Below, piece by piece: positions 20,083-29,916 of a stretch of 64,000 bases of DNA. The stretch spans positions 1 to 64,000 of the forward strand of contig NZ_LZOZ01000018.1 in the NCBI RefSeq assembly GCF_001679485.1, in the 5' to 3' direction. A program made the position numbers and the translations under genes. Numbering within the stretch: position 1 is the stretch's first letter; the number at the start of each line of letters is the position of its first letter. The DNA is from Haemophilus sp. CCUG 60358 (GTDB lineage Bacteria; Pseudomonadota; Gammaproteobacteria; Enterobacterales; Pasteurellaceae). Under the pieces are notes generated by a model that worked only from the letters and a program-made list of their open reading frames with translations, made no database searches and was not told the origin of the DNA.

Positions 20083-21201
20083 TTATTCCTTTGGAAAAAT
20101 CGCCCCTAAACTGACCGCACTTGTGGCGCCCGTCACACTCGGCAAATTAGCCGGCAAATTATGCATACGACGATAAGCCAACCAAGCAAAAGCCGCAGCC
20201 TCCACATAATCGATATCAAGTTTTAATTCAGTCGTCAGTTGAATACGCCAATTTGGCAACGCCTGTTTTAAACCATTCATGACCGCCTGATTTTTAGCAC
20301 CTCCGCCACAAACAAGTAATCTGCATGGTAATGTCGTCTGAATATTATGAAGGGCTAAAACAATACTTTGCACGGTAAATTCAGCCAAGGTGGCTTGCAC
20401 ATCTTGTGGTAAAAGTGCGGTCGTTTTGCCTGCTATTTTTTGAATTTTATTCTCTAGCCAAGCCAAATTAAATAATTCACGCCCTGTGCTTTTCGGTGGT
20501 GGCAGTTGAAAGAAATCTTCATCTAATAATGCCGCTAACAAATCTGAATTCACTTGACCTGAAACCGCCCACTCACCATTTTTGTCGTAAGCTTTACCTT
20601 GATGTTTTTCGATCCATTGGTCGAGCAAGGTATTACCCGTTCCTGTATCAAAGCCAATGACAGGCTGTTTAGGTATCAGTAACGATACATTACTAATACC
20701 GCCAATATTAAGCACCACCGTTGCCCAATGAGGATCAAAAAAGACCGCTTGATGAAAAGCTGGCACTAGAGGTGCGCCTTGTCCACCAAACGCCATATCT
20801 TTGCGTCGTAAATCACCAACGACCGTAATGCCTGTTTTAGCGGCTAATAAATTCATATCACCGATTTGAATGGTAAACGGAAATTGACCTTTTGGGGAAT
20901 GCCACACTGTTTGTCCATGACAGCCAATGACTTCGATCTGTTCTGGCTTTAACTGGTGTTTACGTAAAAAGGCATTTACGCAATCGGCATAAAGCAAGCC
21001 AAATTGATGATCGAGTTCACCCAATGCTTGTAACGACGTTTCGCCCGATTGAATAAGTGCGGTCACTTTTTCGCGTAAATTTGCCGGCATCGGCGTAAAA
21101 TCTGCTGCAATTAATTTGGTTTGATTCGATTGGATGTCAGTAAGAGCAATATCTACACCATCAAGACTGGTGCCCGACATAATGCCAAGATAATAAGTCA
21201 T
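20083..21201 (-). CDS. anmK: Anhydro-N-acetylmuramic acid kinase
   Basis: AnmK opens and phosphorylates 1,6-anhydro-MurNAc to MurNAc-6-phosphate. The 372-residue protein begins [22 protein letters not shown], the family ATP-binding signature, and has [10 protein letters not shown] and [14 protein letters not shown] later. The ATG at 21201 is preferred over an in-frame TTG nine bases upstream. The gene order anmK-murQ supports the recycling role. Confidence 0.97.
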   Translation of the reverse strand: MTYYLGIMSGTSLDGVDIALTDIQSNQTKLIAADFTPMPANLREKVTALIQSGETSLQALGELDHQFGLLYADCVNAFLRKHQLKPEQIEVIGCHGQTVWHSPKGQFPFTIQIGDMNLLAAKTGITVVGDLRRKDMAFGGQGAPLVPAFHQAVFFDPHWATVVLNIGGISNVSLLIPKQPVIGFDTGTGNTLLDQWIEKHQGKAYDKNGEWAVSGQVNSDLLAALLDEDFFQLPPPKSTGRELFNLAWLENKIQKIAGKTTALLPQDVQATLAEFTVQSIVLALHNIQTTLPCRLLVCGGGAKNQAVMNGLKQALPNWRIQLTTELKLDIDYVEAAAFAWLAYRRMHNLPANLPSVTGATSAVSLGAIFPKE

Positions 21202-21253
21202 AATATTCAATTCGTGAGTTTTTCAGAATTATAGCGGATTTTAAAAAAATAAA

Positions 21254-21283
21254 AAAAGAGAGAACATTGTAGTTCTCTCTTTT
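21254..21283 (-). terminator. Terminator after lutC
   Basis: AAAAGAGAGAAC and GTTCTCTCTTTT form a 12-bp stem with a 6-base loop. Reading on the minus strand it is followed by a long T-rich run, 16 bp past the lutC stop. Confidence 0.9.
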
Positions 21284-21298
21284 CATCATGGATGATTC

Positions 21299-21997
21299 TT
21301 ATAAGTCGTCAATGACTAAATAGATTTTTGCTACTGGGCCATGCACGCCAATCACTTTAATCAATTCAATATCTGCCGTTGAACTTGGACCTGAGATAAT
21401 ATTGATACAAGATGGCATACGGTCGCCTTGTTGTGCTTTATCGTGTAATACTTTCGCCACTTGTGCAACACGTGGAAGTACTTGGCTTTTACGTACAACA
21501 ACAATCGATTTTTCAGGTAATAAACTCACTGAACGTCCACGATCTGCGCTAGAGAATAAGACGATCCCGCCAGTTTCCGCCAAACCATATTCTGCATAAA
21601 CCACACCAAGATTAGCTTTTTCAGAAAAACTAATATTATCTTGTGCCGTTTCTGGTGACCATGTATGGCAAGTATATTTCGCTTCAAGCGCCGCTGGAAT
21701 ACCAAGTGCGGTCAATCTTTCATCAGAATTAAGCACAACATCACCGCCGCCATATTTTTCACAGAGAGCAAGTAAGGTTTGTACTGCATCAGACTCTCTA
21801 CACACATTTACATCCACCATCATGGTTTTAGCAGAATTGGTAAATTCATTCGCTAAATCAACCGCACTTAAATGGGCTAAATGCTCAGTTGGGTACGTAT
21901 TGACAGGGGCATCCATCGGTTCAGGTATGATAGCACGGGCTTTACCCATTTTCGCCGCTAATTTATTAAGAAAATTTTCGCGATTTTGTAAATCCAT
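21299..21997 (-). CDS. lutC: Lactate utilisation protein C (LUD domain)
   Basis: LutC is one of three subunits that oxidise lactate to pyruvate without a flavin dehydrogenase. The 232-residue protein is a LUD-domain protein, with AEYGLAETGGIVLFSS near 135-150 and a C-terminal domain ending in GPVAKIYLVIDDL. It is five bases downstream of lutB, with a good GAGGG site inside the lutB end. The operon order lutA-lutB-lutC matches Bacillus lutABC and E. coli ykgEFG. Confidence 0.93.
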   Translation of the reverse strand: MDLQNRENFLNKLAAKMGKARAIIPEPMDAPVNTYPTEHLAHLSAVDLANEFTNSAKTMMVDVNVCRESDAVQTLLALCEKYGGGDVVLNSDERLTALGIPAALEAKYTCHTWSPETAQDNISFSEKANLGVVYAEYGLAETGGIVLFSSADRGRSVSLLPEKSIVVVRKSQVLPRVAQVAKVLHDKAQQGDRMPSCINIISGPSSTADIELIKVIGVHGPVAKIYLVIDDL

Positions 21998-22002
21998 GCT
22001 TA

Positions 22003-23415
22003 TTACCCTCTCTCTCTATTATTAAACCATTGACGGAAGCTTTCGCCATCTGCTTGTGGTAAATCTCGTGCTTTTGCCCATTCACCCAATGCACCAAATG
22101 TAATTGGTGCTTTCCCATTTTTGATCAGCTTACCCGCTAATTTTGCACCGATATTCACACCTGTTTTCCATAGTGTTGGGTTGGCATTGGCTGTAGTGAA
22201 ACCCAAAATAGATAAACGTTCCATCGCGGGAGTTTTACCTAACTCTACCATTTTCTCGCGGTGTTTTAAGATTAACTGCGCTAATGGAATACGCACTGGG
22301 CAGACCGAATTACACGCATTACATAAAGAACAAGCATACGGCAATTCTTTGAATTCATCATAGCCACCTAGTAACGGAGAAATCACTGCACCAATTGGAC
22401 CCGGGTAAATAGAACCATATCCATGACCACCGATTTGACGATATGCCGGACAGGTATTCAAACAAGCACCGCAACGGATACAACGTAAAACTTCTTGGAA
22501 TTCAGACGCTAAAATATCTGAACGGCCATTATCCACAATAACCAAATGGAATTCTTCGGGACCGTCGGTTTCGCTAGCAAGACGAGGACCAGTTAACCAA
22601 GTGTTATAACCAGTTAATTTCGCCCCTACCGCACTACGAGCAAGCATCGTAATTAACACATCCACTTCTTGGAAAGTTGGCGCTAAACGCTCCATTCCCA
22701 TCACTGCAATATGCGTTTTCGGCAATGTCGTCGCTAAACGTAAGTTACCTTCGTTTGTCACCAAACAAACTGAGCCGGTTTCCGCTACGGCAAAGTTACA
22801 ACCACTGATACCGATATCAGCTTCTAAGAAATCTTGACGAATTTTTTCACGTACGAAACGCGTCATATCTTCAGGCGTTTCTTCGCCTTCGTAGCCGAGT
22901 TTTTCAGACAAATCTTTACGGATTTGGTGACGATCTTTGTGAATTGCAGGCACAACGATATGGGATGGTTTATCACCTGAAATTTGTAATAGATATTCAC
23001 CTAAATCGGTTTCGATCACTTGCATGCCCTCTTTTTCAAGCACTTCGTTTAAACCGATTTCTTCAGTCACCATGGATTTAGATTTTACGATTTTCTTCGC
23101 ATTTTTCTCTAATGCTACTTTACGAATATAAGCACTCGCTTCTTCGGCAGTTTCAGCAAAATACACTTTACCGCCATTTTCAATCACTTTTTCGCTTAAT
23201 TGATACAAATAAGCATCTAAATTAGCTAAAACATGGTTACGAATCTGTTTAGATAAATCACGCCATCCTTCCCAATGACCTAATTCATCCACCATTTTTT
23301 GACGGTTAGCGCCAATAGTTTCTTGGGCTTTCACTACCGCTTTACGCATGATGGTGTTATGCACTTCATGATCGACACGCGCTTTAAAAGGAAGATTACT
23401 GGTTTTCAATGACAT
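22003..23415 (-). CDS. lutB: Lactate utilisation iron-sulphur protein B
   Basis: LutB is the iron-sulphur subunit of the LutABC lactate-oxidising complex. The 470-residue protein has an N-terminal LUD domain (about 70-300, with AVAETGSVCLVTNEGN), then two [4Fe-4S] motifs: Cys312, 315, 318 and 322 in CIRCGACLNTC, and Cys362, 365, 368 and 372 in CSLCNACNSVC. A C-terminal helical region follows. It is one base downstream of lutA. Confidence 0.96.
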   Translation of the reverse strand: MSLKTSNLPFKARVDHEVHNTIMRKAVVKAQETIGANRQKMVDELGHWEGWRDLSKQIRNHVLANLDAYLYQLSEKVIENGGKVYFAETAEEASAYIRKVALEKNAKKIVKSKSMVTEEIGLNEVLEKEGMQVIETDLGEYLLQISGDKPSHIVVPAIHKDRHQIRKDLSEKLGYEGEETPEDMTRFVREKIRQDFLEADIGISGCNFAVAETGSVCLVTNEGNLRLATTLPKTHIAVMGMERLAPTFQEVDVLITMLARSAVGAKLTGYNTWLTGPRLASETDGPEEFHLVIVDNGRSDILASEFQEVLRCIRCGACLNTCPAYRQIGGHGYGSIYPGPIGAVISPLLGGYDEFKELPYACSLCNACNSVCPVRIPLAQLILKHREKMVELGKTPAMERLSILGFTTANANPTLWKTGVNIGAKLAGKLIKNGKAPITFGALGEWAKARDLPQADGESFRQWFNNRERG

Positions 23416-23416
23416 C

Positions 23417-24148
23417 TTATTTCTCCCCTTGCATTAATACTTCCGCAATGTGCATCACTTTGATCTTGCTGCCTTCGCGTTGTAAACGACCACCAATGTT
23501 TAATAAACAACTTACATCTGCACCAATTAAATATTGTGGTTCAACCTCTTCAATATGCTCAACTTTTTCTTTTACCATTTCGCCAGAAATCTCTGCCATT
23601 TTCACAGAGAAAGTTCCACCGAAGCCACAGCAAGTTTGTTGATTATGAATAGGAAGAAGATCTAACCCTTTTACGCCTTTCAAAAGAGCGATTGGTTCAT
23701 CAACAATGCCTAATTTACGAGTAAGACTACAAGAAGGATGATAAACTGCTTTACCCGGCAAATAGGCGCCAACATCTGTTACACCTAATTTATTGACGAT
23801 GAAATCCGTTAAATCACAGAAACGTGCGACGACCTTTTTCGCTCGCTCAGCCCAATCTAACTCACCAACTTTGGTGAAATAGTCAGGATAGTTTTTGATA
23901 GCATAAACACAGGAACCTGCAGGGGCAACGATGGGATAATCGTTCACTTCAAAGGTTTCGACTAAGTTTTTCATGCCTGGGATGGCTTGTTTGGTGTAAC
24001 CGCTATTTAATGCAGGTTGCCCACAACAGCCTTGTTTTTCAAGGAAGATAACATTACAATCGAGTTTTTCCAGCAGTAATACGGTGTTTTTCGCCACACC
24101 GCTCTTTACTACGTCAGCAATACAGGTAACGTAGAAATTTACGTTCAT
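23417..24148 (-). CDS. lutA: Lactate utilisation protein A (CCG domain)
   Basis: LutA resembles the heterodisulphide-reductase/GlpC-type iron-sulphur binding subunit. The 243-residue protein has two CCG motifs, Cys41-Cys42 in KQGCCGQPALNSG and Cys173-Cys174 in QTCCGFGGTFS, with further conserved Cys in AGSCVY and HPSCSL. It is the first of the lut genes and lies 96 bp after the lactate permease gene, so all four are probably expressed together. Confidence 0.95.
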   Translation of the reverse strand: MNVNFYVTCIADVVKSGVAKNTVLLLEKLDCNVIFLEKQGCCGQPALNSGYTKQAIPGMKNLVETFEVNDYPIVAPAGSCVYAIKNYPDYFTKVGELDWAERAKKVVARFCDLTDFIVNKLGVTDVGAYLPGKAVYHPSCSLTRKLGIVDEPIALLKGVKGLDLLPIHNQQTCCGFGGTFSVKMAEISGEMVKEKVEHIEEVEPQYLIGADVSCLLNIGGRLQREGSKIKVMHIAEVLMQGEK

Positions 24149-24244
24149 AAATAATTACTCCAACAGTGATAGAAAATAAAAAGTAAAATATTCGATAAAA
24201 GTTAAGCAACCGCTGACAAAGTGCGGTTGTTTTTTGCCTCTATT

Positions 24245-25846
24245 TTAGAGCGCATAGAATAGCGGAATTAAGAAACTTGCGCAAAGGGCTGCAATGATAC
24301 CGTAAACGACCATTGGTACAATCGTAGTCTTAATGATTGTTCCTTCTTTGTTTTGAATATTCAACACGGAAGAAACTGCTACGATATTATTAATACATAC
24401 CATATTACCCATCGCACCACCGACTGATTGTAACGCCAGAATTAAAGTCACAGATAAACCTGTAGTTTCTGCTGTTGATAATTGTACACTACCGAATGTT
24501 AAGTTAGATACCGTATTTGAACCTGAGAAGAATGCGCCTACCGCACCTAAGAAGGATGAGAAGATTGTCCAGTCACTACCGGTAACTTCTGCAAAGGTAC
24601 GACCTATGATTTTCACCATAGAATGCTCGCCACCCACTAACATCAAGTTTACCATCACTAAGGCACCCATTAAGGCAATAAATGGATTTTTTACTTGGCT
24701 TAAGCTTGCACTAAAAATGCCTTTTGTTCTGCTGAAGTTCACGCCAAAAAGTGGTAATGAAATTAATACGGTAATTACAAATGGAATTAACGCAGGCACA
24801 TAAAGTAGTTTATAGCTTTCACTCACTTCTGAACCGAAGATATTTTTCAAACTAAAAATTAAACCTTTGCTGACTTCAAATGTACCTAATGAACCTAACG
24901 CTGTGGAGAACCACACATCTTTATTATTCATTAAGCCTTTTAAGCCTAATTCTGGAATACGTGTAACGATTAAGAATAAAATTAATAAACCAGTAGGGAG
25001 TAATGCTTTAGCAACTTGGCTAGCACTTACGGCATTATTATCCAAATTATTTTCTACTTTCGCTAAACCAATACCTTTATTTGCCACAAACACAGAAATA
25101 AAGAGACCAATTGCGCCACCAACTAATGATGGGAACTCATAGTTAAATTGTGCAATTAAGAAGTAAGGAATCACGCAAGAGAATACGCTGATATAAATGA
25201 AAACAATATTTTGACGGATTTCTTTCCAGGTCACCATGATGCGTAATGCCATCAATGGAATCACTAATGCGGCAATGGAGTGGATAAACGCTGTCATCGA
25301 ACCAATTTCAAGAATCGATTTTGAATCTAATTTTAACGGACCAAAACCGAACCAAGTTGGTGTACCTACCGCCCCAAAAGAAACCGGAACCGAATTCATC
25401 ACTAAAGCTAACATTGCGACTTTTAATGGATTAAAACCTAACCCCATTAAAATTGGAGCGGCAATCGCTGCTGGTGTACCAAAGCCACTTGCCCCCTCAA
25501 TCATAAAAGCAAATGCCCAACCGATAATCATTAATTGTGCAACTGGGTTTGGGTTAATATTTCCTAACCATTTACGCATCGTATCGGTTGCGCCAGATAC
25601 TTCTGAAAATTTGTTAAAGAGAATTGCGCCAAAAATAACAGTAATTGGCGTTTGAACAGCTACGATAGCTGCGGTCACATTCGCACTAATCGTCACTATG
25701 TCGGTATTAAAATGAAGAAGGTGAACTCCCATTACTAAAGTTGCAATCCAAGGTAATGCAACATAAGAAGGTAATGCATTACGCTTTACCATTAAATAAA
25801 TCAATAAAATGATCGGAAAAACACTAAGAATAAAAGATAGGGTCAT
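24245..25846 (-). CDS. lctP: L-lactate permease
   Basis: LctP imports lactate with protons. The 533-residue protein has about 12-14 membrane helices and family motifs [21 protein letters not shown] near residue 118 and SVPVSFGAVGTPTWFGFG near 150. The start has a strong GAGGAG site. It is followed by lutABC on the same strand. The 289-base upstream gap contains a CRP-like site, so catabolite control is plausible. Confidence 0.95.
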   Translation of the reverse strand: MTLSFILSVFPIILLIYLMVKRNALPSYVALPWIATLVMGVHLLHFNTDIVTISANVTAAIVAVQTPITVIFGAILFNKFSEVSGATDTMRKWLGNINPNPVAQLMIIGWAFAFMIEGASGFGTPAAIAAPILMGLGFNPLKVAMLALVMNSVPVSFGAVGTPTWFGFGPLKLDSKSILEIGSMTAFIHSIAALVIPLMALRIMVTWKEIRQNIVFIYISVFSCVIPYFLIAQFNYEFPSLVGGAIGLFISVFVANKGIGLAKVENNLDNNAVSASQVAKALLPTGLLILFLIVTRIPELGLKGLMNNKDVWFSTALGSLGTFEVSKGLIFSLKNIFGSEVSESYKLLYVPALIPFVITVLISLPLFGVNFSRTKGIFSASLSQVKNPFIALMGALVMVNLMLVGGEHSMVKIIGRTFAEVTGSDWTIFSSFLGAVGAFFSGSNTVSNLTFGSVQLSTAETTGLSVTLILALQSVGGAMGNMVCINNIVAVSSVLNIQNKEGTIIKTTIVPMVVYGIIAALCASFLIPLFYAL

Positions 25847-25935
25847 ACTTGCTCCTCTTGCATAACTAAAATTGCGCGTATTCTATGGGTTTTAAAGAAA
25901 AAACCTATACCCTATTAAGTGAAATTTATTGAAAA

Positions 25936-25951
25936 TGTGACAAAGATCTCA
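25936..25951. promoter_or_regulatory. CRP-like site upstream of lctP
   Basis: TGTGACAAAGATCTCA matches TGTGA-N6-TCACA at nine of ten positions when read on either strand (only one arm base differs). It lies about 90 bp ahead of the lctP start, a usual position for CRP activation. Confidence 0.5.
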
Positions 25952-26067
25952 TAAATTTTTAACATTTTCCTTTTATCCTTGTAACATTTTTTTAACCATT
26001 CAAAAAATCTGATAAAAATACAGAAATTGTGCTAGAAAATAAATTTTCATTACAAAAGGCATAATAA

Positions 26068-26105
26068 AAAAATCCTTGCAAAGATTGACTTCGCCAAGGA
26101 TTTTT
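26068..26105 (-). terminator. Terminator after ygfZ
   Basis: AAAAATCCTTG (26068-26078) pairs with CAAGGATTTTT (26095-26105) over an 11-bp stem, 30 bp past the ygfZ stop. Confidence 0.85.
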
Positions 26106-26135
26106 AAGTTTAAAATAGATTAAAAGACAATATCT

Positions 26136-26975
26136 TTAGTTGTTTATGGAATAAGGAAGAGATTCAATTTTCAGAACAGTTTCATCTTCTGGTAAACGGA
26201 AATGAACCTCCTCTTCTAAATCATTATTCATCACCACGTGTAACCATAAAACGCCGTCAAAATTGACCGCACTTACGATCGTACCGGTTTTACGCCAAGC
26301 TGTTTCTAACTGCATTTCTATTTCGCTACCGATTTTCGGTGTAACCGTGGTTTCCCCAGAAAGCACATACATTGCACGTTTATTGGCGCCACGATATTTG
26401 GCTCGTGCGACAGTTTCTTGTCCGATATAACAGCCTTTAGTAAAAGAAATCGCTTGTTCAATCGCTTGTAGATTTAATGCCTGCGGGATAAATTCATTTT
26501 GTGTTTCCGCACTCAAGCTTGGTAAGCCCGCTTGAATATCCGCACAAAGCCATTGTTTTTCATCACCATTAAAAGTGGCATCTAACGGTGTAGGATTGAT
26601 CAAAATTGCACGGTTTTCATCAATATCTAATTGAATCTGCGCGTGAATTCGACCGCACTTTTCACCAATCAAGCCGACAATTTGCCAATCCAATACTTGA
26701 AAGGTCACTTTTGAAAACACCGCATATTTTTTTAAATGATCGAGTGGAGCTAATAAAGCTTTCGGCATTAAAATCAAAAACTGCTCTGCTGAAAGCTTAA
26801 TTAAGCGGAATAACGAATTCATTTTTCCTTTAGGATCGCAATGCGCTGTAAGCGTTGAAGCGCCAGCTGCTAAATGCACCACATCACAAGTTAATTGGCC
26901 TTGCAGATATTTCTCCGCATCCACGCCCGCCACTTCCACCAAATCATAGTGGTTTAATGAAATAAATGTTGCCAT
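26136..26975 (-). CDS. ygfZ: tRNA-modifying / iron-sulphur cluster protein YgfZ
   Basis: YgfZ is a folate-binding protein needed for full activity of some iron-sulphur enzymes and for tRNA thiomethylation by MiaB. The 279-residue protein has the hallmark motif KGCYIGQE at 180-187 with Cys182, and an N-terminal GcvT-like domain containing EKYLQGQLTCDV. It is shorter than the E. coli protein (about 326). It lies nine bases downstream of yicC on the same strand. Confidence 0.94.
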   Translation of the reverse strand: MATFISLNHYDLVEVAGVDAEKYLQGQLTCDVVHLAAGASTLTAHCDPKGKMNSLFRLIKLSAEQFLILMPKALLAPLDHLKKYAVFSKVTFQVLDWQIVGLIGEKCGRIHAQIQLDIDENRAILINPTPLDATFNGDEKQWLCADIQAGLPSLSAETQNEFIPQALNLQAIEQAISFTKGCYIGQETVARAKYRGANKRAMYVLSGETTVTPKIGSEIEMQLETAWRKTGTIVSAVNFDGVLWLHVVMNNDLEEEVHFRLPEDETVLKIESLPYSINN

Positions 26976-26983
26976 GATTTTTC

Positions 26984-27847
26984 CTATTCAAGGTTTTGAA
27001 TTTGCTCACGCATTTGTTCGATTAATACTTTTAATTCCACGGCAGAAGCGGTAATATCGGCATTAATGGATTTTGATGCTAAAGTGTTAGATTCACGATT
27101 CAGCTCTTGCATCATAAAATCCAGTTTACGTCCCACTGCCCCACCTTTTTTCAAGATATTATTGGTTTCTTTCACGTGCATTTGCAGACGATCTAATTCT
27201 TCCGCCACATCCACACGTTGCGCCAATAAAATCATTTCTTGTTCGACACGTTGTGGATCTAGTTGAATCTTCGCTTCTTCAAAACGTTGTAATAAACGCT
27301 CACGCTGCCATTGTAAAACCGCCGGCATTTGTGACCGCACTTTTTCAGCTTCTACCGTAATACCATCAAGACGTTGTTGAATAATGGCTTGCAATTTTTC
27401 GCCTTCACGTCCACGCATTGCAATAAATTCCACCAACAACTCATCAAAAGCTGTCAACAAATCTTGACTGATGGCATCTAAATCTTGCTCAGTCGCTTCC
27501 ACCACACCGGGATAACGCAATACATCCGTTAAATTGATTTCGCCCTCGCCAGTTTGCGACTTAATCCATTGTAAAGATTGAATAACTTGATTCGCTAATT
27601 CTTTATTTAAATTGAGCTCAGCCGTCGCTTGTTTTTTGCTATCAATACGTAACGAACATTCAATTTTACCGCGAGTGAGATTTTGACGAAGTTTCTCACG
27701 CAAAGCATTTTCCAAACCGCGAAATTGCTCTGGCAAGCGGAAAAAGTTTTCCAAATAACGTTGGTTAACCGAACGAATTTCCCAAACTGCATCGCCCCAA
27801 TCCTTCTTGATTTCAAGGCGTGCAAAGGCTGTCATACTATAAATCAT
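26984..27847 (-). CDS. yicC: YicC family endoribonuclease
   Basis: YicC proteins are endoribonucleases linked to stress and stationary phase. The 287-residue protein starts with the family signature MIYSMTAFARLEIKKDWGDAVWEIRSVNQRY and ends with a conserved helical domain (GRKLDFMMQELNRESNTLASKS) that carries family acidic residues. It is followed by ygfZ; tyrP is divergent upstream. Confidence 0.94.
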   Translation of the reverse strand: MIYSMTAFARLEIKKDWGDAVWEIRSVNQRYLENFFRLPEQFRGLENALREKLRQNLTRGKIECSLRIDSKKQATAELNLNKELANQVIQSLQWIKSQTGEGEINLTDVLRYPGVVEATEQDLDAISQDLLTAFDELLVEFIAMRGREGEKLQAIIQQRLDGITVEAEKVRSQMPAVLQWQRERLLQRFEEAKIQLDPQRVEQEMILLAQRVDVAEELDRLQMHVKETNNILKKGGAVGRKLDFMMQELNRESNTLASKSINADITASAVELKVLIEQMREQIQNLE

Positions 27848-27956
27848 AAGCGCTCTCCTACTATTGTCTCTTGTCTTAATTGATTTGCCGGCTATTTTAT
27901 CGGGAAAGTGCGGTCATTTCTACCGTACATTTTGTAGAAGAATTTTGTTTCTCCTA

Positions 27957-27973
27957 CTTTACACACTGTAAAG
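27957..27973. promoter_or_regulatory. Palindrome upstream of tyrP, possible regulator site
   Basis: CTTTACA-CAC-TGTAAAG is a perfect 7-bp dyad about 50 bp before tyrP. The half-sites resemble TyrR half-sites (TGTAAA / TTTACA), but their order is the reverse of the usual TGTAAA-N6-TTTACA box, so TyrR binding is only a possibility. Confidence 0.3.
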
Positions 27974-28023
27974 ATTAAAATACAATCATCGTAAATTTAT
28001 TATTACAATCTAAGGAAGATAAA

Positions 28024-29238
28024 ATGAACAAGACAGTGGGAAGTACCTTACTTGTTGCAGGAACCATGATTGGGGCGGGGATGTTGGCAATGCCACTCAC
28101 CTCTGCAGGAATTGGCTTAACTGCGACTGTTTTCTTATTACTTGGTTTGTGGGCAGTGCTTACTTTCACCGCACTTTTATTCGTGGAACTGTATCAAACT
28201 GCCGACAGCGATGCGGGGATCGGCACACTTGCTGCACAATATTTTGGTAAAGCAGGGCGAATTATTTCCACCGCTGTTTTAATTGTCTTTTTATATGCCT
28301 TGATTGCTGCTTATGTGAGTGGTGGCGGTTCCTTATTAATGGATTTACTCCCAGCCATGGGCGATAAAGACACCATGAATAAAATCGCGGTGCTTGTATT
28401 CACCATTTTCTTCGGTAGTTTTATTGTCATCGGCACCCACAGCGTGGATAAGATTAATCGCGTATTATTCTTTGTGATGATTGCTGCTTTTATCTTAGTG
28501 CTCGCATTAATGCTACCGAACATCAAATTTGATAACTTAATGGCGATGCCAATTGATAACGCTTTAATTATTTCTGCAAGCCCTGTATTTTTCACGGCAT
28601 TTGGTTTCCATGGTTCCATTCCAAGTTTAAATAAATACTTAAACGGTAATGTGAAATCCTTACGCATTGCGATTTTAGTGGGTTCTGGCATCACGTTATT
28701 TGCTTACTTTTTATGGCAGCTTTCTACGCACGGCTTACTCAGCCAAAATGAGTTTTTACAAATTTTACGTGAAGACGCCACGTTAAATGGCTTGGTGAAA
28801 GCAACCTTAGAAATCACCCAAAGCCCAATTATTGCGAATGCGGTAAAAACCTTCTCCACTTTAGCATTGGTCACTTCATTCTTAGGGGTGGCATTAGGTT
28901 TATTAGAATGTATCGAAGACTTACTCAAACAATCTTTTGATATTCATGCAGGGCGTATTTCATTAGGTTTAATGACCTTTATTCCCCCAGTGCTTTTCTC
29001 CCTTTTCTATCCGGAAGGTTTTATTCTCGCTCTGGGTTATGCTGGTCAAATGTTCGCGTTCTACGCAGTGGTTTTACCGGTAGCATTAGTTTGGAAAGCA
29101 CGCTCAATTCATCCAAACTTGCCATATCGGGTATGGGGCGGTAAAGCATTGCTAGTACTTGTATTGGTACTCGGTGTAATTATTACTTCGATTCCTTTTG
29201 CTATCCGAGCAGGTTATTTACCTTTTGTTGTCGGTTAA
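28024..29238 (+). CDS. tyrP: Tyrosine-specific transporter (HAAAP family)
   Basis: TyrP imports tyrosine by proton symport. The 404-residue protein has about 11 membrane helices and begins MNKTVGSTLLVAGTMIGAGM, the aromatic amino-acid permease signature; GLWAVLTFTALLFVELYQ and ALIAAYVSGGGSLL follow closely the TyrP subgroup. A tryptophan or other aromatic substrate cannot be fully excluded. It has a good AAGGAAG site and ends at a strong terminator. Confidence 0.88.
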   Translation: MNKTVGSTLLVAGTMIGAGMLAMPLTSAGIGLTATVFLLLGLWAVLTFTALLFVELYQTADSDAGIGTLAAQYFGKAGRIISTAVLIVFLYALIAAYVSGGGSLLMDLLPAMGDKDTMNKIAVLVFTIFFGSFIVIGTHSVDKINRVLFFVMIAAFILVLALMLPNIKFDNLMAMPIDNALIISASPVFFTAFGFHGSIPSLNKYLNGNVKSLRIAILVGSGITLFAYFLWQLSTHGLLSQNEFLQILREDATLNGLVKATLEITQSPIIANAVKTFSTLALVTSFLGVALGLLECIEDLLKQSFDIHAGRISLGLMTFIPPVLFSLFYPEGFILALGYAGQMFAFYAVVLPVALVWKARSIHPNLPYRVWGGKALLVLVLVLGVIITSIPFAIRAGYLPFVVG

Positions 29239-29249
29239 AATGAGCGAAA

Positions 29250-29280
29250 AAAAGACCGCACTTTTAAGGTGCGGTCTTTT
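29250..29280. terminator. Bidirectional uptake-signal terminator after tyrP
   Basis: AAAAGACCGCAC (29250-29261) and GTGCGGTCTTTT (29269-29280) form a 12-bp stem with A and T runs outside. It contains two uptake cores and separates convergent tyrP and the DUF421 gene. Confidence 0.9.
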
Positions 29281-29916
29281 TTATTTGTTTTCATATACAT
29301 GTGCCACTAACTGACCATTCAAGTATTCGCCAATATACACTTGCTCAATCGTCATGTTCTGTTTTTCTAACTCAGCTTTAACCCATTCTTCATCACGATC
29401 AATAATTTCTAAAACATCATTATCTAATTGTCCATCAATAATTAATGGATAACGTAAATCATCATCACCGTATCGAATAATCGAAAGTTGTCCATTTTGT
29501 TCAAATACCGCACGTTTAACCGTTTTGATTTCATAAATACCGGCAGCACGTAACTTAAACATGAGGTCATTAGCAGTAATACTGTTTTTCATACATTCAG
29601 CAGTTTTTACCTTGCCGTTTGAAATCACCCAAACAGGTTTACCATCAATCAAAGATTTAACTAATTTGTTATGATTTTTGATAAAACGGAGGGTAAAAAC
29701 CAATAATGTCCAAAGCACGAGCACGAGAGAGAACTGGAATACCCCAATACTATCGCTATAAATCACACCACCAATAATGCCACCTAGCACATAGTTTTGT
29801 ACCTGATCCATCGCGGAGGTCGGCGCGAGGTTGCCTTTGCCCATTAAGTTAATTTGGAGTACCAGTCCAATAATACCCATGGCCAATTTCAAGCCTAATA
29901 ATGTGTAGCCATCCAT
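29281..29916 (-). CDS. DUF421 (YetF family) membrane protein
   Basis: The 211-residue protein has about three N-terminal membrane helices (to about residue 80) and a C-terminal cytoplasmic YetF/DUF421 domain with the LFTLRFIKNHNKLVKSLIDGKPVWVISNGKV and DDLRYPLIIDGQ patterns. Its molecular role is not known; Bacillus relatives are linked to spore or envelope processes. It overlaps the DUF3290 gene by the TAATG junction. The DUF3290-DUF421 pair is best known from Firmicutes, which makes its presence here notable. Confidence 0.85.
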   Translation of the reverse strand: MDGYTLLGLKLAMGIIGLVLQINLMGKGNLAPTSAMDQVQNYVLGGIIGGVIYSDSIGVFQFSLVLVLWTLLVFTLRFIKNHNKLVKSLIDGKPVWVISNGKVKTAECMKNSITANDLMFKLRAAGIYEIKTVKRAVFEQNGQLSIIRYGDDDLRYPLIIDGQLDNDVLEIIDRDEEWVKAELEKQNMTIEQVYIGEYLNGQLVAHVYENK